Positions 27,213 through 36,773 are shown, counted from the first letter of the stretch. The stretch is DNA of 46,905 nucleotides from Chlorobium sp. (GCA_005843815.1 SZYA01000080.1:1-46905), one strand, 5' to 3'. Notes: generated by a model not told the origin, from the letters alone. Numbers and translations are program-made.

Positions 27213-27962
27213 ATGGCACTTGCAGTAATTATCTTGGCCGCCGGTAAAGGGACCAGAATGCAGTCAGAGCTTCCAAAGGTACTGCACCTGGCAAACGGCC
27301 TCCCTCTTATCGACTATGTGCTGGAGACAGCTCAATCTCTTCAGCCTGAAAAAATAGTTCTTGTCGTCGGTCACCAGGCAGAACGGGTCATAAATGCATC
27401 AGCCCGATTCAAGGTCGCTGCTGCGCTTCAGGAACCTCAACTGGGAACTGGACATGCTGTTATGCAAACAGAGACACATCTCCACGATTTTCAGGGAGAA
27501 GTGCTTATCCTTTCTGGAGATGCTCCATTGGTTAATCCCTTGACGCTGAAGAATTTGATTGCATTTCACCGTTCAACAGAGGCAGTGGCAACAGTTCTGA
27601 CCGCAGAGCTTGATGACCCGACCGGATATGGCAGGATTATTCGGAAGACAAACAGCGACACTGTCCTGAAAATAGTTGAACAAAAGGATGCTTCTGAAGG
27701 GGAACGTGAGGTGAAGGAGATAAATTCCGGAGTTTACGTTTTCAATGCCAAAGTGCTTTTTGACGCTCTCGGGCAAATTGACACCAACAACGCGCAAAAA
27801 GAGTACTATCTGACGGATGTTTTTGCGGTATGCTTTGGAAAAGGAACAAGGGTTTGTGCCTTCACGACAGATAATGCCGACGAAATTCTCGGTATCAACA
27901 CTCCATCTCAGCTTCATGATGCTGAGATGTGGCTGCACCAAAACCCTGAGTTATTTTCTTGA
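27213..27962 (+). CDS. glmU: sugar nucleotidyltransferase, GlmU N-terminal (uridylyltransferase) domain only
   Basis: 249 residues from the ATG at 27213. The GT-A nucleotidyltransferase domain is complete: LAAGKGTRMQSELPKVLH near residue 7, QLGTGHAVMQT near 75, SGDAPLV near 101, GYGRIIR near 139 and the EINSGVYVF segment near 170. Compared with the usual 450-residue GlmU it lacks the left-handed beta-helix acetyltransferase domain and ends cleanly at a stop codon, so it is a domain-length protein rather than an obvious pseudogene. Family knowledge: this domain makes UDP-GlcNAc from GlcNAc-1-P. Its last 12 nt overlap the convergent VOC gene. Confidence 0.85.
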   Translation: MALAVIILAAGKGTRMQSELPKVLHLANGLPLIDYVLETAQSLQPEKIVLVVGHQAERVINASARFKVAAALQEPQLGTGHAVMQTETHLHDFQGEVLILSGDAPLVNPLTLKNLIAFHRSTEAVATVLTAELDDPTGYGRIIRKTNSDTVLKIVEQKDASEGEREVKEINSGVYVFNAKVLFDALGQIDTNNAQKEYYLTDVFAVCFGKGTRVCAFTTDNADEILGINTPSQLHDAEMWLHQNPELFS

Positions 27963-28448
27963 GCGACGACTCTTGGTTGAGTCTCTCTCCTCTACAAGAT
28001 TCTTTCGGCTTGCCGTAGCATAAGTGCCGGGTGTGGATAAATCCACATCCGGGCTATCATCCCCTATGCCATTGTCATACATCGAGTAGAACTCTACAAG
28101 ATTACCATCAGGATCCATAACAAAAAAAGCTTTGCCTTCCCGACGACGGGCAGGATAGGTCACGATATGAACTCCCCTGTCATCCAGATAACGGGCTGCG
28201 GCATCAACTTCACCATCAGAAGCCAGTCTGAAACCAAAATGATCGACCCGGATATCCCTCGCCCCGGGAGAGCCGACAGTTTCTGCCTTCACGAGCACCA
28301 GCAGGTCTGACTGAAGGCGAAGAAACGATATGCTGGCACCAACCCTGTGATCAAGCTTTATACCAAGAATATCGCAATAAAATTCCTCAGCCTTGAGCAG
28401 GTCATTAACACGAAGGGTAATCTGGTTAATCCCCGTCAGTTTCATCAT
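27951..28448 (-). CDS. VOC-family (glyoxalase/bleomycin resistance) protein
   Basis: 165 residues. Two beta-alpha-beta-beta-beta modules are visible: INQITLRVNDLLKAEEFY near residue 6, VDHFGFRL near 69 and the closing FFVMDPDGNLVEFYSM near 108. The usual metal ligands appear as Gln (in place of the first His), His70 and Glu near 118, so metal binding is plausible. A 40-residue polar tail ending in a basic stretch (STKSRRSRK) follows the domain. Family knowledge: VOC proteins are diverse (lyases, isomerases, dioxygenases, resistance proteins), so no substrate is claimed. Its start overlaps the end of rpoZ by 23 nt, which suggests translational coupling. Confidence 0.8.
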   Translation of the reverse strand: MMKLTGINQITLRVNDLLKAEEFYCDILGIKLDHRVGASISFLRLQSDLLVLVKAETVGSPGARDIRVDHFGFRLASDGEVDAAARYLDDRGVHIVTYPARRREGKAFFVMDPDGNLVEFYSMYDNGIGDDSPDVDLSTPGTYATASRKNLVEERDSTKSRRSRK

Positions 28449-28779
28449 TATCTTCGATTTGAACGACCTTTTTCTCTACCGGTTTTTCCAGAGTGTAATC
28501 ATACTTCCGTTCAAAATACTGGGCAACAGCCTTGTGTGAAGACTTTTCACGAATTTCAAACTCCAGACTGATGGCGATCTGCTCTGGAAAAATCTTGTCA
28601 GACTCGGACTCGCTACTCGGATTACGTATCATCTCTTTATAAGGAAGAAGCTTGTCTTCGAGCTCTGCCCTCTCATCGTCATGTAATCTCTTAGCCTTTT
28701 TTGAAATGGCGACCACTGTTTCATACAAATTCAAGTGCGCACTTCTTAACTTATTCAGGTCAACAGGTTTAACCGACAT
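28426..28779 (-). CDS. rpoZ: DNA-directed RNA polymerase omega subunit (Chlorobi/Bacteroidetes type)
   Basis: 117 residues. The core VDLNKLRSAHLNLYETVVAIS (part) and KKAKRLHDDERAELEDKL, residues 6-55, follows the RpoZ/Rpb6 helix pattern in which YE..v.i.kRA is conserved. The remaining half is an acidic extension (EKKVVQIEDNDETDGD) longer than in E. coli omega. Family knowledge: omega helps assemble RNA polymerase and is part of the ppGpp site in proteobacteria. It follows yicC, as it does in many genomes, but gmk, which usually lies between them, is absent here. Confidence 0.75.
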   Translation of the reverse strand: MSVKPVDLNKLRSAHLNLYETVVAISKKAKRLHDDERAELEDKLLPYKEMIRNPSSESESDKIFPEQIAISLEFEIREKSSHKAVAQYFERKYDYTLEKPVEKKVVQIEDNDETDGD

Positions 28780-28882
28780 TGCACTATATATTTTATGTAT
28801 TTGAAAGAAACTGGCTGCTGATGGCTGTCATGGTATCTGCAGCAACTTGAAGCGTATCATTAACTGCTCTTCGCCCATAAAA

Positions 28883-29770
28883 CTACTCTATATTTTGCAG
28901 TTGTTCCCTTATTTTTTCAAGCTCTTCCTTGATCTGGACAATATTTTGCGATATTTCCGCACTTTGCGATTTTGATGCAATCGTGTTCGCTTCGCGCAAC
29001 TGCTCCTGGAGTAAAAAATTCAGCTTTCTGCCAGTGCCACTGTCATCGTTATCAAGCTCTTGAAGAAAAAACTTGTTATGACTCGCAAACCTTGTCAGCT
29101 CTTCAGTAATATCCAATTTATCGGCAGCAAGAACAAGCTCCATTTCAAGGCGATCCCTGCTATAGGCTAAATCTTTTCCGGCAACAGCCTCGACTTTAAC
29201 GGAAAGTCTTTTTCTCACCGCCTCAAGATTACCACAGGCAAGAGTAGTTATAAGCCGAAGCGTCTCATCAATCCCTGCCATTCTTCCTCTGAAATCGTGC
29301 GAAAGCTCTTCACCTTCCCGGCGCCGCATGGCTTTGAGACAACCAACGGCTTCAAGCAAAAGCCGCTTCACAGAAGGCCAACTCTGACCGACGCTTTCCA
29401 GAGAGGTTGTCCCATTTTCAAATATTTCCGGGAATCTGAGAATATGCTCAAGCTGGAGTGGAGTATCTAGGGCCGTCTCTCTCCTCAGAGTCTCCAGAAG
29501 CTCTTTGTATGCCTTTACTTTTTGGACATTAACACTGACAGAGATGGGCTGCTCCTCGTCAACCTGAATCTGCACAAAAACAGATATCTTCCCCCTTTGA
29601 AAATGCTGACGCACCAACTCCCTTACTTCGAGTTCATAAGAGAGTAATTGACGGGGAAGCTTCACACTGATTTCGGCAAACCGGTTATTTACTGAGCGCA
29701 TCTCAACAAGTGTCCGAATACCACTATCAACTGCTTCTGCGCTGCCATATCCGGTCATACTTTCCAACAT
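28883..29770 (-). CDS. yicC: YicC/YloC-family endoribonuclease
   Basis: 295 residues from the ATG at 29770, with GGAGAG 4 nt upstream; the longer reading from 29809 is rejected. The start MLESMTGYGSAE and the segment VEMRSVNNRFAEISVKLPR near residue 22 are the YicC N-terminal signature. The DUF1732 C-terminus has GRKLNFLLQEQLREANTIASK (partly) near 250. Family knowledge: YicC proteins are oligomeric endoribonucleases affecting RNA turnover. It sits between rpsO and rpoZ at the end of the large translation operon. Confidence 0.92.
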   Translation of the reverse strand: MLESMTGYGSAEAVDSGIRTLVEMRSVNNRFAEISVKLPRQLLSYELEVRELVRQHFQRGKISVFVQIQVDEEQPISVSVNVQKVKAYKELLETLRRETALDTPLQLEHILRFPEIFENGTTSLESVGQSWPSVKRLLLEAVGCLKAMRRREGEELSHDFRGRMAGIDETLRLITTLACGNLEAVRKRLSVKVEAVAGKDLAYSRDRLEMELVLAADKLDITEELTRFASHNKFFLQELDNDDSGTGRKLNFLLQEQLREANTIASKSQSAEISQNIVQIKEELEKIREQLQNIE

Positions 29771-29846
29771 AGCTCTCCTTCCTGCGTTTGTGTAAAAAAG
29801 ACAACCCACAGGGAATCACCCTGCAGAAATCATACAACAAACACGA

Positions 29847-30116
29847 TTACTTACGAAGATCAAGCTCACCAATCACCTTACGGTAACGATCGATATCAAC
29901 GTTTTTCACGTAATTAAGCATTTTTTTGCGTTTTGCCACAAGCATCAGCAAACCACGACGGGAGTGCTTATCCTTGGGATGCTGTTGCAAATGACCGGTG
30001 AGATCACTGATTCTGCGGGTGTAGAGCGCCACCTGCACCTCGGACTTTCCGGTATTCTTTTCGGTAGCTCCAAACTGCTTGATTACCTCAGCTTTATACT
30101 CTTTTGTCAAACTCAT
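29847..30116 (-). CDS. rpsO: 30S ribosomal protein S15
   Basis: 89 residues, exact family length. The motifs KNTGKSEVQVALYTRRISDLT and HSRRGLLMLVAKRKKML (both slightly shortened) are diagnostic. S15 binds 16S rRNA helices 20-22 early in 30S assembly. GGAAGAG lies just upstream of the ATG. It lies 50 nt after ribF, as in many translation operons. On the minus strand a weak hairpin and T run follow the stop codon. Confidence 0.97.
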   Translation of the reverse strand: MSLTKEYKAEVIKQFGATEKNTGKSEVQVALYTRRISDLTGHLQQHPKDKHSRRGLLMLVAKRKKMLNYVKNVDIDRYRKVIGELDLRK

Positions 30117-30166
30117 ATCTCTTCCGTTGTTATATGATAAATCGCCTAGCCTGCAATATAATATTA

Positions 30167-31129
30167 TTAATAATACAACTCTACCGTTTTTTTATCTTTT
30201 TCAATCTGGCACTGCAGCTCATCAACAGTGAGAAATTTCATCTCCTCCCTGATAAATTTAAGCAGAGTAAACCTGATAACGGAACCATAAAGATCTCCGC
30301 TATATCCTATAATATGAGCTTCCAGAGAGATAATGCCTGCTGAAGAGAGTGTTGGGCGAACCCCGATATTCATTAATGCTTTACAGGATATTCCGTCGAT
30401 CACCGTGTGAGCCAGATAGACCCCCGAATGTGGCAAAAGCTTGTTCGGGTCGATCAACCTGAGGTTGACTGTCGGAAACCCGATCTGTGTTCCAACCTTG
30501 TCGCCATGGACCACAGTGCCGGTGATCATATAGGGCGATCCAAGAAACACATTGGCCTCTTCAATCATACCAGCGTCAAGCATTCTCCTTATTTTCGTAC
30601 TGGAAAAATGTTCATTTCCAATCAACACCTCCTTAACCACCTCTACGGCAACGTCAAGCTCACTCCCCAACCGTTCCAGAGTTTCGCGACTACCACTCCT
30701 GTCTCGCCCAAAAGCGTGATCATATCCAACAATAATACATTTTGCTCCGAGAAGCCCTACAAGAAAGTTCCTGATAAAATCATCTGAACTTCGCGAAGCA
30801 AAATCGGGAGTAAATCGAACAAGAACCAGAAGATCGACATCTTCACCCTCAAGCAGCTCAACTTTTTCATCAAGAGTAGTCAATAAACCCAGTGGGCCAG
30901 CAACTTCACCCTTAAGTACTCTTCGTGGATGAGGCTCAAAAGTGACAACAACAGTTCGTAACCCGCGACACTGTGCCACAGCAACCATCCGGGCAATAAT
31001 TTTACGATGCCCTTTATGCACTCCATCATAGGAGCCTACTGTTACTGCTGATGGTACTGGCACATAATTGACAGAAGTGGTCGAACCATAGTTGTAAACA
31101 TGATTATCATTATACTCAAGAATACGCAT
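30167..31129 (-). CDS. ribF: bifunctional riboflavin kinase / FAD synthetase
   Basis: 320 residues. The N-terminal FAD synthetase nucleotidyltransferase domain has TVGSYDGVHKGHRKII near residue 30 (Tyr instead of the common Phe) and FSSTKIRRML near 176. The C-terminal riboflavin kinase domain carries GTVVHGDKVGTQIGFPTVNL (partly) near 206 and YGSVIRFTLLKFIRE near 288. Family knowledge: it makes FMN, then FAD. It is 8 nt downstream of truB on the same strand. Confidence 0.95.
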   Translation of the reverse strand: MRILEYNDNHVYNYGSTTSVNYVPVPSAVTVGSYDGVHKGHRKIIARMVAVAQCRGLRTVVVTFEPHPRRVLKGEVAGPLGLLTTLDEKVELLEGEDVDLLVLVRFTPDFASRSSDDFIRNFLVGLLGAKCIIVGYDHAFGRDRSGSRETLERLGSELDVAVEVVKEVLIGNEHFSSTKIRRMLDAGMIEEANVFLGSPYMITGTVVHGDKVGTQIGFPTVNLRLIDPNKLLPHSGVYLAHTVIDGISCKALMNIGVRPTLSSAGIISLEAHIIGYSGDLYGSVIRFTLLKFIREEMKFLTVDELQCQIEKDKKTVELYY

Positions 31130-31137
31130 ACGCCCCG

Positions 31138-31872
31138 TTATCTCCCTTCACCTTCACTGGTGTTTGATGCCTTCTGAAGAATTTCCTCTATAGTCTCTGA
31201 AACTGTTCTGGCTGAACCAAGCTGCCAAGGGCCAATAGATACCCGCCTGAGTGAGGCAAGATAACCTCCAACACCAAGCTGAGTGCCCAATTCATGGGCA
31301 ATCGACCTGATATAGGTGCCCTTGGATACATGAAGAATGAAATTGACCAGCGGTAGTTCAACACTGGTAATCTCAAAGTGATGGATCACAATCTCTTTGG
31401 CTTTTCGCTCGTTGATCACCACTCCTTTGCGAGCATGTTCGTAGAGACGTTTTCCATTATGCCAGGCCGCTGAGTGCATGGGTGGTTGCTGCTGGCGCGT
31501 ACCGATAAATCCTGAAGCTGCCGATCTTACCCCCTCTTCCGAGATCTGTGCCGTGCTGCAGTGGCCATATTCTGCCGTCTCAGTGTCATGGCTGTCGGTC
31601 ATTGCGCCAAGCTTGAAGGTACCTTCATATATTTTGTCAAGCAACTCAAGAGAGGCAATCTCTTTTGTTTTCCTGCCGGTGGCAAGTATCAAGAGACCTG
31701 TCGCTTTGGGATCAAGCGTCCCGCAATGCCCCACTTTGCGCTTCAATCCAATCCGTTTGTAGGTATTCCTGACTTTAGCCACAACATCAAACGATGTCCA
31801 GTCAAGGGGCTTGTCAATCAGGAGAAAATCTCCCTGATCAGGGAGATTTTCCCGGTTACACTGCTCTTCCAT
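31138..31872 (-). CDS. truB: tRNA pseudouridine(55) synthase
   Basis: 244 residues from the ATG at 31872; a GTG two codons earlier is possible. The catalytic Asp54 lies in VGHCGTLDPKATGLL; FLLIDKPLDWTSFDVV precedes it near residue 16, and SKGTYIRSIAHELG lies near 178. Family knowledge: it isomerises U55 in the T loop of tRNAs. The first 15 residues (MEEQCNRENLPDQGD) are an extension before the conserved core and contain a perfect 28-bp palindrome in the DNA. The start is 9 nt after rbfA's stop codon, suggesting coupling. Confidence 0.95.
   Translation of the reverse strand: MEEQCNRENLPDQGDFLLIDKPLDWTSFDVVAKVRNTYKRIGLKRKVGHCGTLDPKATGLLILATGRKTKEIASLELLDKIYEGTFKLGAMTDSHDTETAEYGHCSTAQISEEGVRSAASGFIGTRQQQPPMHSAAWHNGKRLYEHARKGVVINERKAKEIVIHHFEITSVELPLVNFILHVSKGTYIRSIAHELGTQLGVGGYLASLRRVSIGPWQLGSARTVSETIEEILQKASNTSEGEGR
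31824..31851. repeat. perfect 28-bp palindrome within the truB 5' coding region
   Basis: The arm GAAAATCTCCCTGA at 31824-31837 is followed directly by its exact reverse complement at 31838-31851, centred on a TGATCA. In the truB mRNA it begins about 20 nt after the AUG and could fold into a 12-bp hairpin with a 4-nt loop. It encodes part of the unconserved N-terminal extension of TruB. Confidence 0.85.
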
Positions 31873-31881
31873 GCACACTGT

Positions 31882-32259
31882 TTATAACGAGCCTCTCTGA
31901 TCACCAGTTTCAACGGGCACTTTTCTCACTTGATTCAAAAGCTGCTCAATCCTGTTGGCGCGCTCATACAGGTGATCTTCATGGAATTCGAGCTCAGGAA
32001 TACGCCTGAAATGGTGCCGGATTTTCGATGAAAGAATTTTTCGAATACTTTTGGTTTTTTCCTTCAAGCTCTCCATAGCTTTTGCCCGCTCTTCATCCGT
32101 CCCTATAATGGAGATATAAAACCTTGCTATACTCAAGTCCGGTGTGATCTTCACATCGACCACAGTAACAATCGGACCGCTGCGAGGCAGCTCCTTCTGA
32201 AAAATTGCTCCAAGTTCATGTTGCAGCAGCGATGCAACCCTGTCAGTACGTATCGACAT
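31882..32259 (-). CDS. rbfA: ribosome-binding factor A
   Basis: 125 residues. The KH-like fold is recognisable from the start MSIRTDRVASLLQHELGAIF, the central VTVVDVKITPDLSIARFYIS (split) and the RIPELEFHEDHLYERANRIEQLL C-terminal helix (partly cited). Family knowledge: RbfA acts late in 30S maturation near the 5' end helix of 16S rRNA. It lies 18 nt after infB and directly before truB, the standard infB-rbfA-truB order. Confidence 0.95.
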   Translation of the reverse strand: MSIRTDRVASLLQHELGAIFQKELPRSGPIVTVVDVKITPDLSIARFYISIIGTDEERAKAMESLKEKTKSIRKILSSKIRHHFRRIPELEFHEDHLYERANRIEQLLNQVRKVPVETGDQRGSL

Positions 32260-32277
32260 GTATCAACAATAAGCTGT

Positions 32278-35163
32278 TCAAAGTTTTCTCTTTTTCTCAA
32301 CAATTTTATAGGCCTCAACAACATCGCCTACCTTGAAATCGTCATAATTTTTGAGACTCATACCGCACTCATATCCGGCATCAACCTCTTTGACATCGTC
32401 CTTGAAGCGCCTGAGCGCTGCAAGCTGGCCTTCGTAAATCTGTACACCATCACGCAGAAGACGAACTTTGGAATCACGGAACAGCTTGCCCTCCAGAACA
32501 TAACATCCACCGACATTGCCTATTTTTGGCACTTTGAAAATCTGGCGAATCTCAAGAGAGCCAAGACTCTCTTCATGGAGTTCAGGAGAGAGCATTCCTT
32601 CGAGCGCCTTCTCGACATCTTCCAACACATGGTAAATGACACTGTAGAAGCGAACATCAAGATCTTCCTTCTCTGCCAGCTTTTTAGCGTTAACGTTCGG
32701 TCGCACTCTGAAACCTATAATGATTGCATCAGAAGCTGCAGCAAGCAACACGTCCGTTTCCGTAATCTGTCCAACACCCTGGTGAATAATCTGTACCTTG
32801 ACCTCTTCGTTCTGAATTTTCATGAGACCATCTGCCAACGCCTGAATCGAACCATCGGTATCGGCCTTGATAATAACGCTCAGCTCTTTCATCAGCCCCT
32901 CCTTGATCTGACGGGCAATACTGTCGAGCTTGACACGAGTACTCCGGCGGAAATCATGTTCACGACGAATCACCTGCCGTTTCTGCGCCAGGTCCCGTGC
33001 CTCCCTGTCGGTCGCCATTACCGTCATGGCATCACCTGATTGCGGAAGATCTTCAAAACCAAGCACCCTGACCGGCTGCGAAGGGTTGGCAAAAAGAATT
33101 CTCTTGCCTCTCTCATCCATAAGAGCACGAACCTTGCCCATCGTATTGCCGGCAACAAATGGGTCGCCAACCTTAAGAATTCCGCGCTGCACGAGTACGG
33201 TGGAGATAACACCCTTGCCCTTGTCAAGCTCGGACTCAACAATAATACCGCTGGCCTGGATATCTGGAGAATAGTTGCCTTTCAACTCACGTATTTCAGC
33301 TTCGGTCAACACCTTTTCCATCAGTTCGGCAATACCAATACCCTTCTTTGCTGAAATTTCCTGGCATTGATAGACACCACCCCACTCCTCAACAAGCACG
33401 CCAGCTTCACTCAACTGCGTCTTGATCTTCTCCGGATTGGCTTCAACCTTGTCAATTTTATTGAGAGCTACAACAATCGGCACTCCTGCTGCTTTCGCAT
33501 GGTTAATCGCCTCTATCGTCTGAGGCATGACACTGTCGTCAGCCGCCACAACAAGGATAACGATATCGGTCACCTGCGCACCCCTCGCCCGCATTGCAGT
33601 GAAGGCTTCATGGCCAGGTGTATCAAGGAAAGTGATTTTTCTGTTCCCGTCAACAGTAACTTCATAAGCGCCGATATGCTGGGTAATACCACCGGATTCA
33701 CCAGCAACAACTTTGCTGTTACGAATATGATCAAGCAGTGAGGTCTTTCCGTGATCGACATGACCCATGATGGTGACCACCGGCGGACGAGTCTGCAAAT
33801 CTTCTTCTGCATCCTCTTCAACAATAACGGCTGTTGCCTCTACCTCTGAAATAAACTCGGCCTCAAAGCCAAATTCAAGGGCTATAAGTTCAATCGATTC
33901 TTTGTCAAGCCGCTGATTGATGGTAACAAACTTGCCAAGCGCAAAACATTTCTGGATAATCTCTTTTGCTGTAATCCCCATAAGCTCGGCCAGCTCATGC
34001 GGAGAGGCATACTCAGTAACCCTGAAAATCATCCGCTGTGACTCGCGAAACGCCTCATCCTCTTCATGTTCTCGCTCACGCTCATTTCGGCGCAATTTGC
34101 GAAACTTCTGTCGTGAACCAGTACTGCTTCGATCCTCTATGCCGCTGATTGTTTTCTGGATATTGGCTGAAATTACCTTATCGTCAACCTCGATTTTCTT
34201 CTTTTTCTTCCCTTTTTTCTTCTTTACGGCAGAACTGTCAGCCACAACAACTTTTGGCTTGACTTCGACTACTGCCTTCACTGGCTTCTTTGCAGCAACA
34301 ACCTTCTCCTCTTCACGAAGCTCTGCAACCACCTTTGGCTCGAACTCATCTTTCAGGGCATCCGCCTGCTCCCTGAAATTCTTTTTACGATTTTTCTTTC
34401 CTCTTCCTGCGTGAATATCAAGAGTACCAACCACGGTAAGACCGCCCATCATCTGCGGAGCATCAAAAGAGACAAGATGCTCATTCACTGATGGCTCCTC
34501 TTTTGGCAGCTCCAACTCAGGCAATTCAGGAATGGTCAGGGTTGACTCTGAAATAGCAATGGGCTCATCGGCTTCAATCGGCTCAACAGTATCAATGGCT
34601 CCAGAAGACTCTGGAGACTTTACGAGGTCAGGTTCAGGAGCATCATTGGTATCATTGGTATCAACAAAATCAAGTGCCTCCTGCAAAATCACTGCGGGAG
34701 AAAGTTCGGCCACCAGAACTTCCTGTTCCAGTTCAGGTTCCGCATGCAATTCCTGAATTTCTGGTGTGGCGATTCCGACAACAACCTCGCTCTTGATGTC
34801 ATGAATATCCTGCGCCAGATCAGGCAGAATGACCGCAACTGGAGGGGCAGGCTGAAGCGGTTGTGGACTAAGTGTTTCACTCAGATGCTGCTCTTTTTCA
34901 TAAGTTTTCCTCGATTGCTCCTCGAGCCTCGACAAACGCTTCTCCTTTTCAGCTCTTATTTTTTTTGTATCGTCGACCATCTTTTTTTCGACACTGAAAT
35001 GCCCAAATATCAGTCCATGTATCTCTTCACTTACCATAGAGGATGTCGATGCCACCTTGACACCTTCCTGCTTGACAAAAAGTAATACTTCCTGCGGACT
35101 CACCTGCAGTTCTCTCGCTATATCACTTATTCGATATCTTATTCCTATGTCCTCAAGGGCCAT
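32278..35163 (-). CDS. infB: translation initiation factor IF-2
   Basis: 961 residues. A long low-complexity N-terminal half has an IF2_N module ([20 protein letters not shown]), an acidic Pro/Glu/Val-rich region and Lys-rich clusters ([10 protein letters not shown] near residue 320). The GTPase domain begins near 460: P-loop [16 protein letters not shown], switch [12 protein letters not shown] and NKIDK. The C-terminal beta-barrel domains bind fMet-tRNA. Family knowledge: IF-2 brings initiator tRNA to the 30S subunit and promotes 50S joining. It lies 53 nt downstream of nusA in the same operon. A long antisense open frame over its 3' part is an artefact. Confidence 0.97.
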   Translation of the reverse strand: MALEDIGIRYRISDIARELQVSPQEVLLFVKQEGVKVASTSSMVSEEIHGLIFGHFSVEKKMVDDTKKIRAEKEKRLSRLEEQSRKTYEKEQHLSETLSPQPLQPAPPVAVILPDLAQDIHDIKSEVVVGIATPEIQELHAEPELEQEVLVAELSPAVILQEALDFVDTNDTNDAPEPDLVKSPESSGAIDTVEPIEADEPIAISESTLTIPELPELELPKEEPSVNEHLVSFDAPQMMGGLTVVGTLDIHAGRGKKNRKKNFREQADALKDEFEPKVVAELREEEKVVAAKKPVKAVVEVKPKVVVADSSAVKKKKGKKKKKIEVDDKVISANIQKTISGIEDRSSTGSRQKFRKLRRNEREREHEEDEAFRESQRMIFRVTEYASPHELAELMGITAKEIIQKCFALGKFVTINQRLDKESIELIALEFGFEAEFISEVEATAVIVEEDAEEDLQTRPPVVTIMGHVDHGKTSLLDHIRNSKVVAGESGGITQHIGAYEVTVDGNRKITFLDTPGHEAFTAMRARGAQVTDIVILVVAADDSVMPQTIEAINHAKAAGVPIVVALNKIDKVEANPEKIKTQLSEAGVLVEEWGGVYQCQEISAKKGIGIAELMEKVLTEAEIRELKGNYSPDIQASGIIVESELDKGKGVISTVLVQRGILKVGDPFVAGNTMGKVRALMDERGKRILFANPSQPVRVLGFEDLPQSGDAMTVMATDREARDLAQKRQVIRREHDFRRSTRVKLDSIARQIKEGLMKELSVIIKADTDGSIQALADGLMKIQNEEVKVQIIHQGVGQITETDVLLAAASDAIIIGFRVRPNVNAKKLAEKEDLDVRFYSVIYHVLEDVEKALEGMLSPELHEESLGSLEIRQIFKVPKIGNVGGCYVLEGKLFRDSKVRLLRDGVQIYEGQLAALRRFKDDVKEVDAGYECGMSLKNYDDFKVGDVVEAYKIVEKKRKL

Positions 35164-35216
35164 TACATCCTCCTCTGGATTTATAAACTCTTTACCACAT
35201 TAGCCAATGTCACTCT

Positions 35217-36773
35217 CTATGACGATATGTCTGCTTTGTCAATCGCCGATTCATCAGGAGCTGAATCGATATCGTCATCAAATAGCCCCTCCAGATCCGC
35301 ATCAGTAAACTGCTCCTTCACGGTTTTATAAATGTTTTCGGCTATCTTTTTCCAATAACGCTTTTCCTCATCGGTAACTTTTCGTTCTCTTGGTTTTACG
35401 ATACTCTTGTAACTCTTCCCGAAAACCGTCTGCTCTTCTGTTTTTGGAGAGCCAAGAAGAGAGAGTTCAATGTTGTCAATTCCAGCTTTCAACACTTTTT
35501 TGGCGGTATCAAGACCGCCATCAAGAAGCTGATAAATCATATCATCGCCAAACTCTTCACGGAACGCAATGATATCGATATCCGTAGGATCTTCTGTCGA
35601 TTTGTCGATGACATCCCTATAAACATCAATCTCATAACCAGTCAGTTTTTCCGCCAGGTGAATATTATTTCCATTCTTTCCGATGGCATATTTGATTTGG
35701 TCCGGCTTGAGCATAACTCTCGCTTTCCGCGTCTTCATATCAGCATGAATCGTAAGCGGATCAATTTTCGCTGGCTGCATCGCCCGGGAGATATAAATCT
35801 GCGGCTCATCAGCGTAATAAATAACATCTATATTCTCGTTGTTCAGCTCCTTGACAATGCTCTGGATCCGTTTACCGCGATATCCAACAGTTGCTCCGAC
35901 AGGATCAATCCTTGCACTGGTTGACTCAACGGCAACCTTGGCCCGTTCACCAGGCACTCTTGCAATGGCCTTGATCACAATCAATCCATCCAGAATTTCT
36001 GGCACCTCATGCTCAAACAATTTGTACAGAAACCTGTCATCAACTCTCGATACTATGACCTTCATTCCTCCGTCAGCCTTTTCCCGTTCTACCATAGTTC
36101 CATCGTCAAGCCGCACTTTTGCCTTTTCGCGTTCGATGCGCTTGATATAGAGCTTCATCCTTGGTGTGCGACGAGGATTGTCTTTCTTCATCATCTCTGA
36201 CTTCGGCAACACCAGCTCAACACGATGATCTTTCGAGGTATTGTAGGTAAAAATAACCTCATTCGCACGAATCTGATATACCTCACCAGCAACAATTTCA
36301 CCAACCTTTTCAAGACACTCTTCATACACAACCATGCGCTCCAGATCCCTGACTTTTTTCTGCACAGATTGCTTGATAATCTGGATGGATTTACGACTCA
36401 GATAGTCCTCAAGCTTGATAGGGCCCTCTTCATAAGAGTCGCCAACCTCCAGGGAATCATCAATCTTCCGTACATCTTTAAGAGAAATCTCAATACTCTC
36501 TATATCGACCTCTTCCACAATCTTTTTGAGAATATATACCTCAAAATCGCCCCTTTCAGGGTTGATAAATATGTTGGATTCAACTTCAGGATCATAATCT
36601 TTCCTGAGCTGCTTTTGAATAATATCCTTGAGAAGATCGGCAATATCCATTTTCACAGCCGCAACTTCGGTGCGTTTGTCCAGAAAGATTCTTGACTGCT
36701 CAATTTCTCCAAAAGCACCAGCAATCAGCAACCGTCTGTCCTGCCCCTCATCCTTTATCTTCTTTTTGACCAT
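35217..36773 (-). CDS. nusA: transcription termination/antitermination factor NusA
   Basis: 518 residues. The N-terminal RNAP-binding domain (about 15-140) is followed by an S1 domain (GEIVAGEVYQIRANEVIF near 158), then two KH domains (ARIDPVGATVGYRGKRIQSI near 288 and PDQIKYAIGKNGNNIHLAEKL near 355, partly cited). A C-terminal region of about 140 residues is acidic at its end (ADLEGLFDDDIDSAPDES) and does not show the two well-formed acidic repeats of E. coli NusA. Family knowledge: NusA modulates pausing, termination and rRNA antitermination. It lies between rimP and infB. Confidence 0.95.
   Translation of the reverse strand: MVKKKIKDEGQDRRLLIAGAFGEIEQSRIFLDKRTEVAAVKMDIADLLKDIIQKQLRKDYDPEVESNIFINPERGDFEVYILKKIVEEVDIESIEISLKDVRKIDDSLEVGDSYEEGPIKLEDYLSRKSIQIIKQSVQKKVRDLERMVVYEECLEKVGEIVAGEVYQIRANEVIFTYNTSKDHRVELVLPKSEMMKKDNPRRTPRMKLYIKRIEREKAKVRLDDGTMVEREKADGGMKVIVSRVDDRFLYKLFEHEVPEILDGLIVIKAIARVPGERAKVAVESTSARIDPVGATVGYRGKRIQSIVKELNNENIDVIYYADEPQIYISRAMQPAKIDPLTIHADMKTRKARVMLKPDQIKYAIGKNGNNIHLAEKLTGYEIDVYRDVIDKSTEDPTDIDIIAFREEFGDDMIYQLLDGGLDTAKKVLKAGIDNIELSLLGSPKTEEQTVFGKSYKSIVKPRERKVTDEEKRYWKKIAENIYKTVKEQFTDADLEGLFDDDIDSAPDESAIDKADISS

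Noticed and set aside
27213..27962. glmU as a truncated pseudogene
   Set aside because: The domain is complete with all catalytic motifs and ends at a natural boundary. No remnant of the acetyltransferase domain follows; the next gene is convergent.
30129..30156. Possible rpsO promoter TTGCAG-16-TATAAC on the minus strand
   Set aside because: The predicted start would leave almost no leader and remove part of the ribosome binding site, and rpsO can be read from the upstream operon.
32218..33039. 273-residue open frame antisense to infB
   Set aside because: It lies wholly over the conserved IF-2 coding sequence (and a little of rbfA); the translation shows no family motif and is best explained as a mirror of biased codons.
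36225..36695. 156-residue open frame antisense to nusA
   Set aside because: Lies entirely within nusA and has no recognisable domain.
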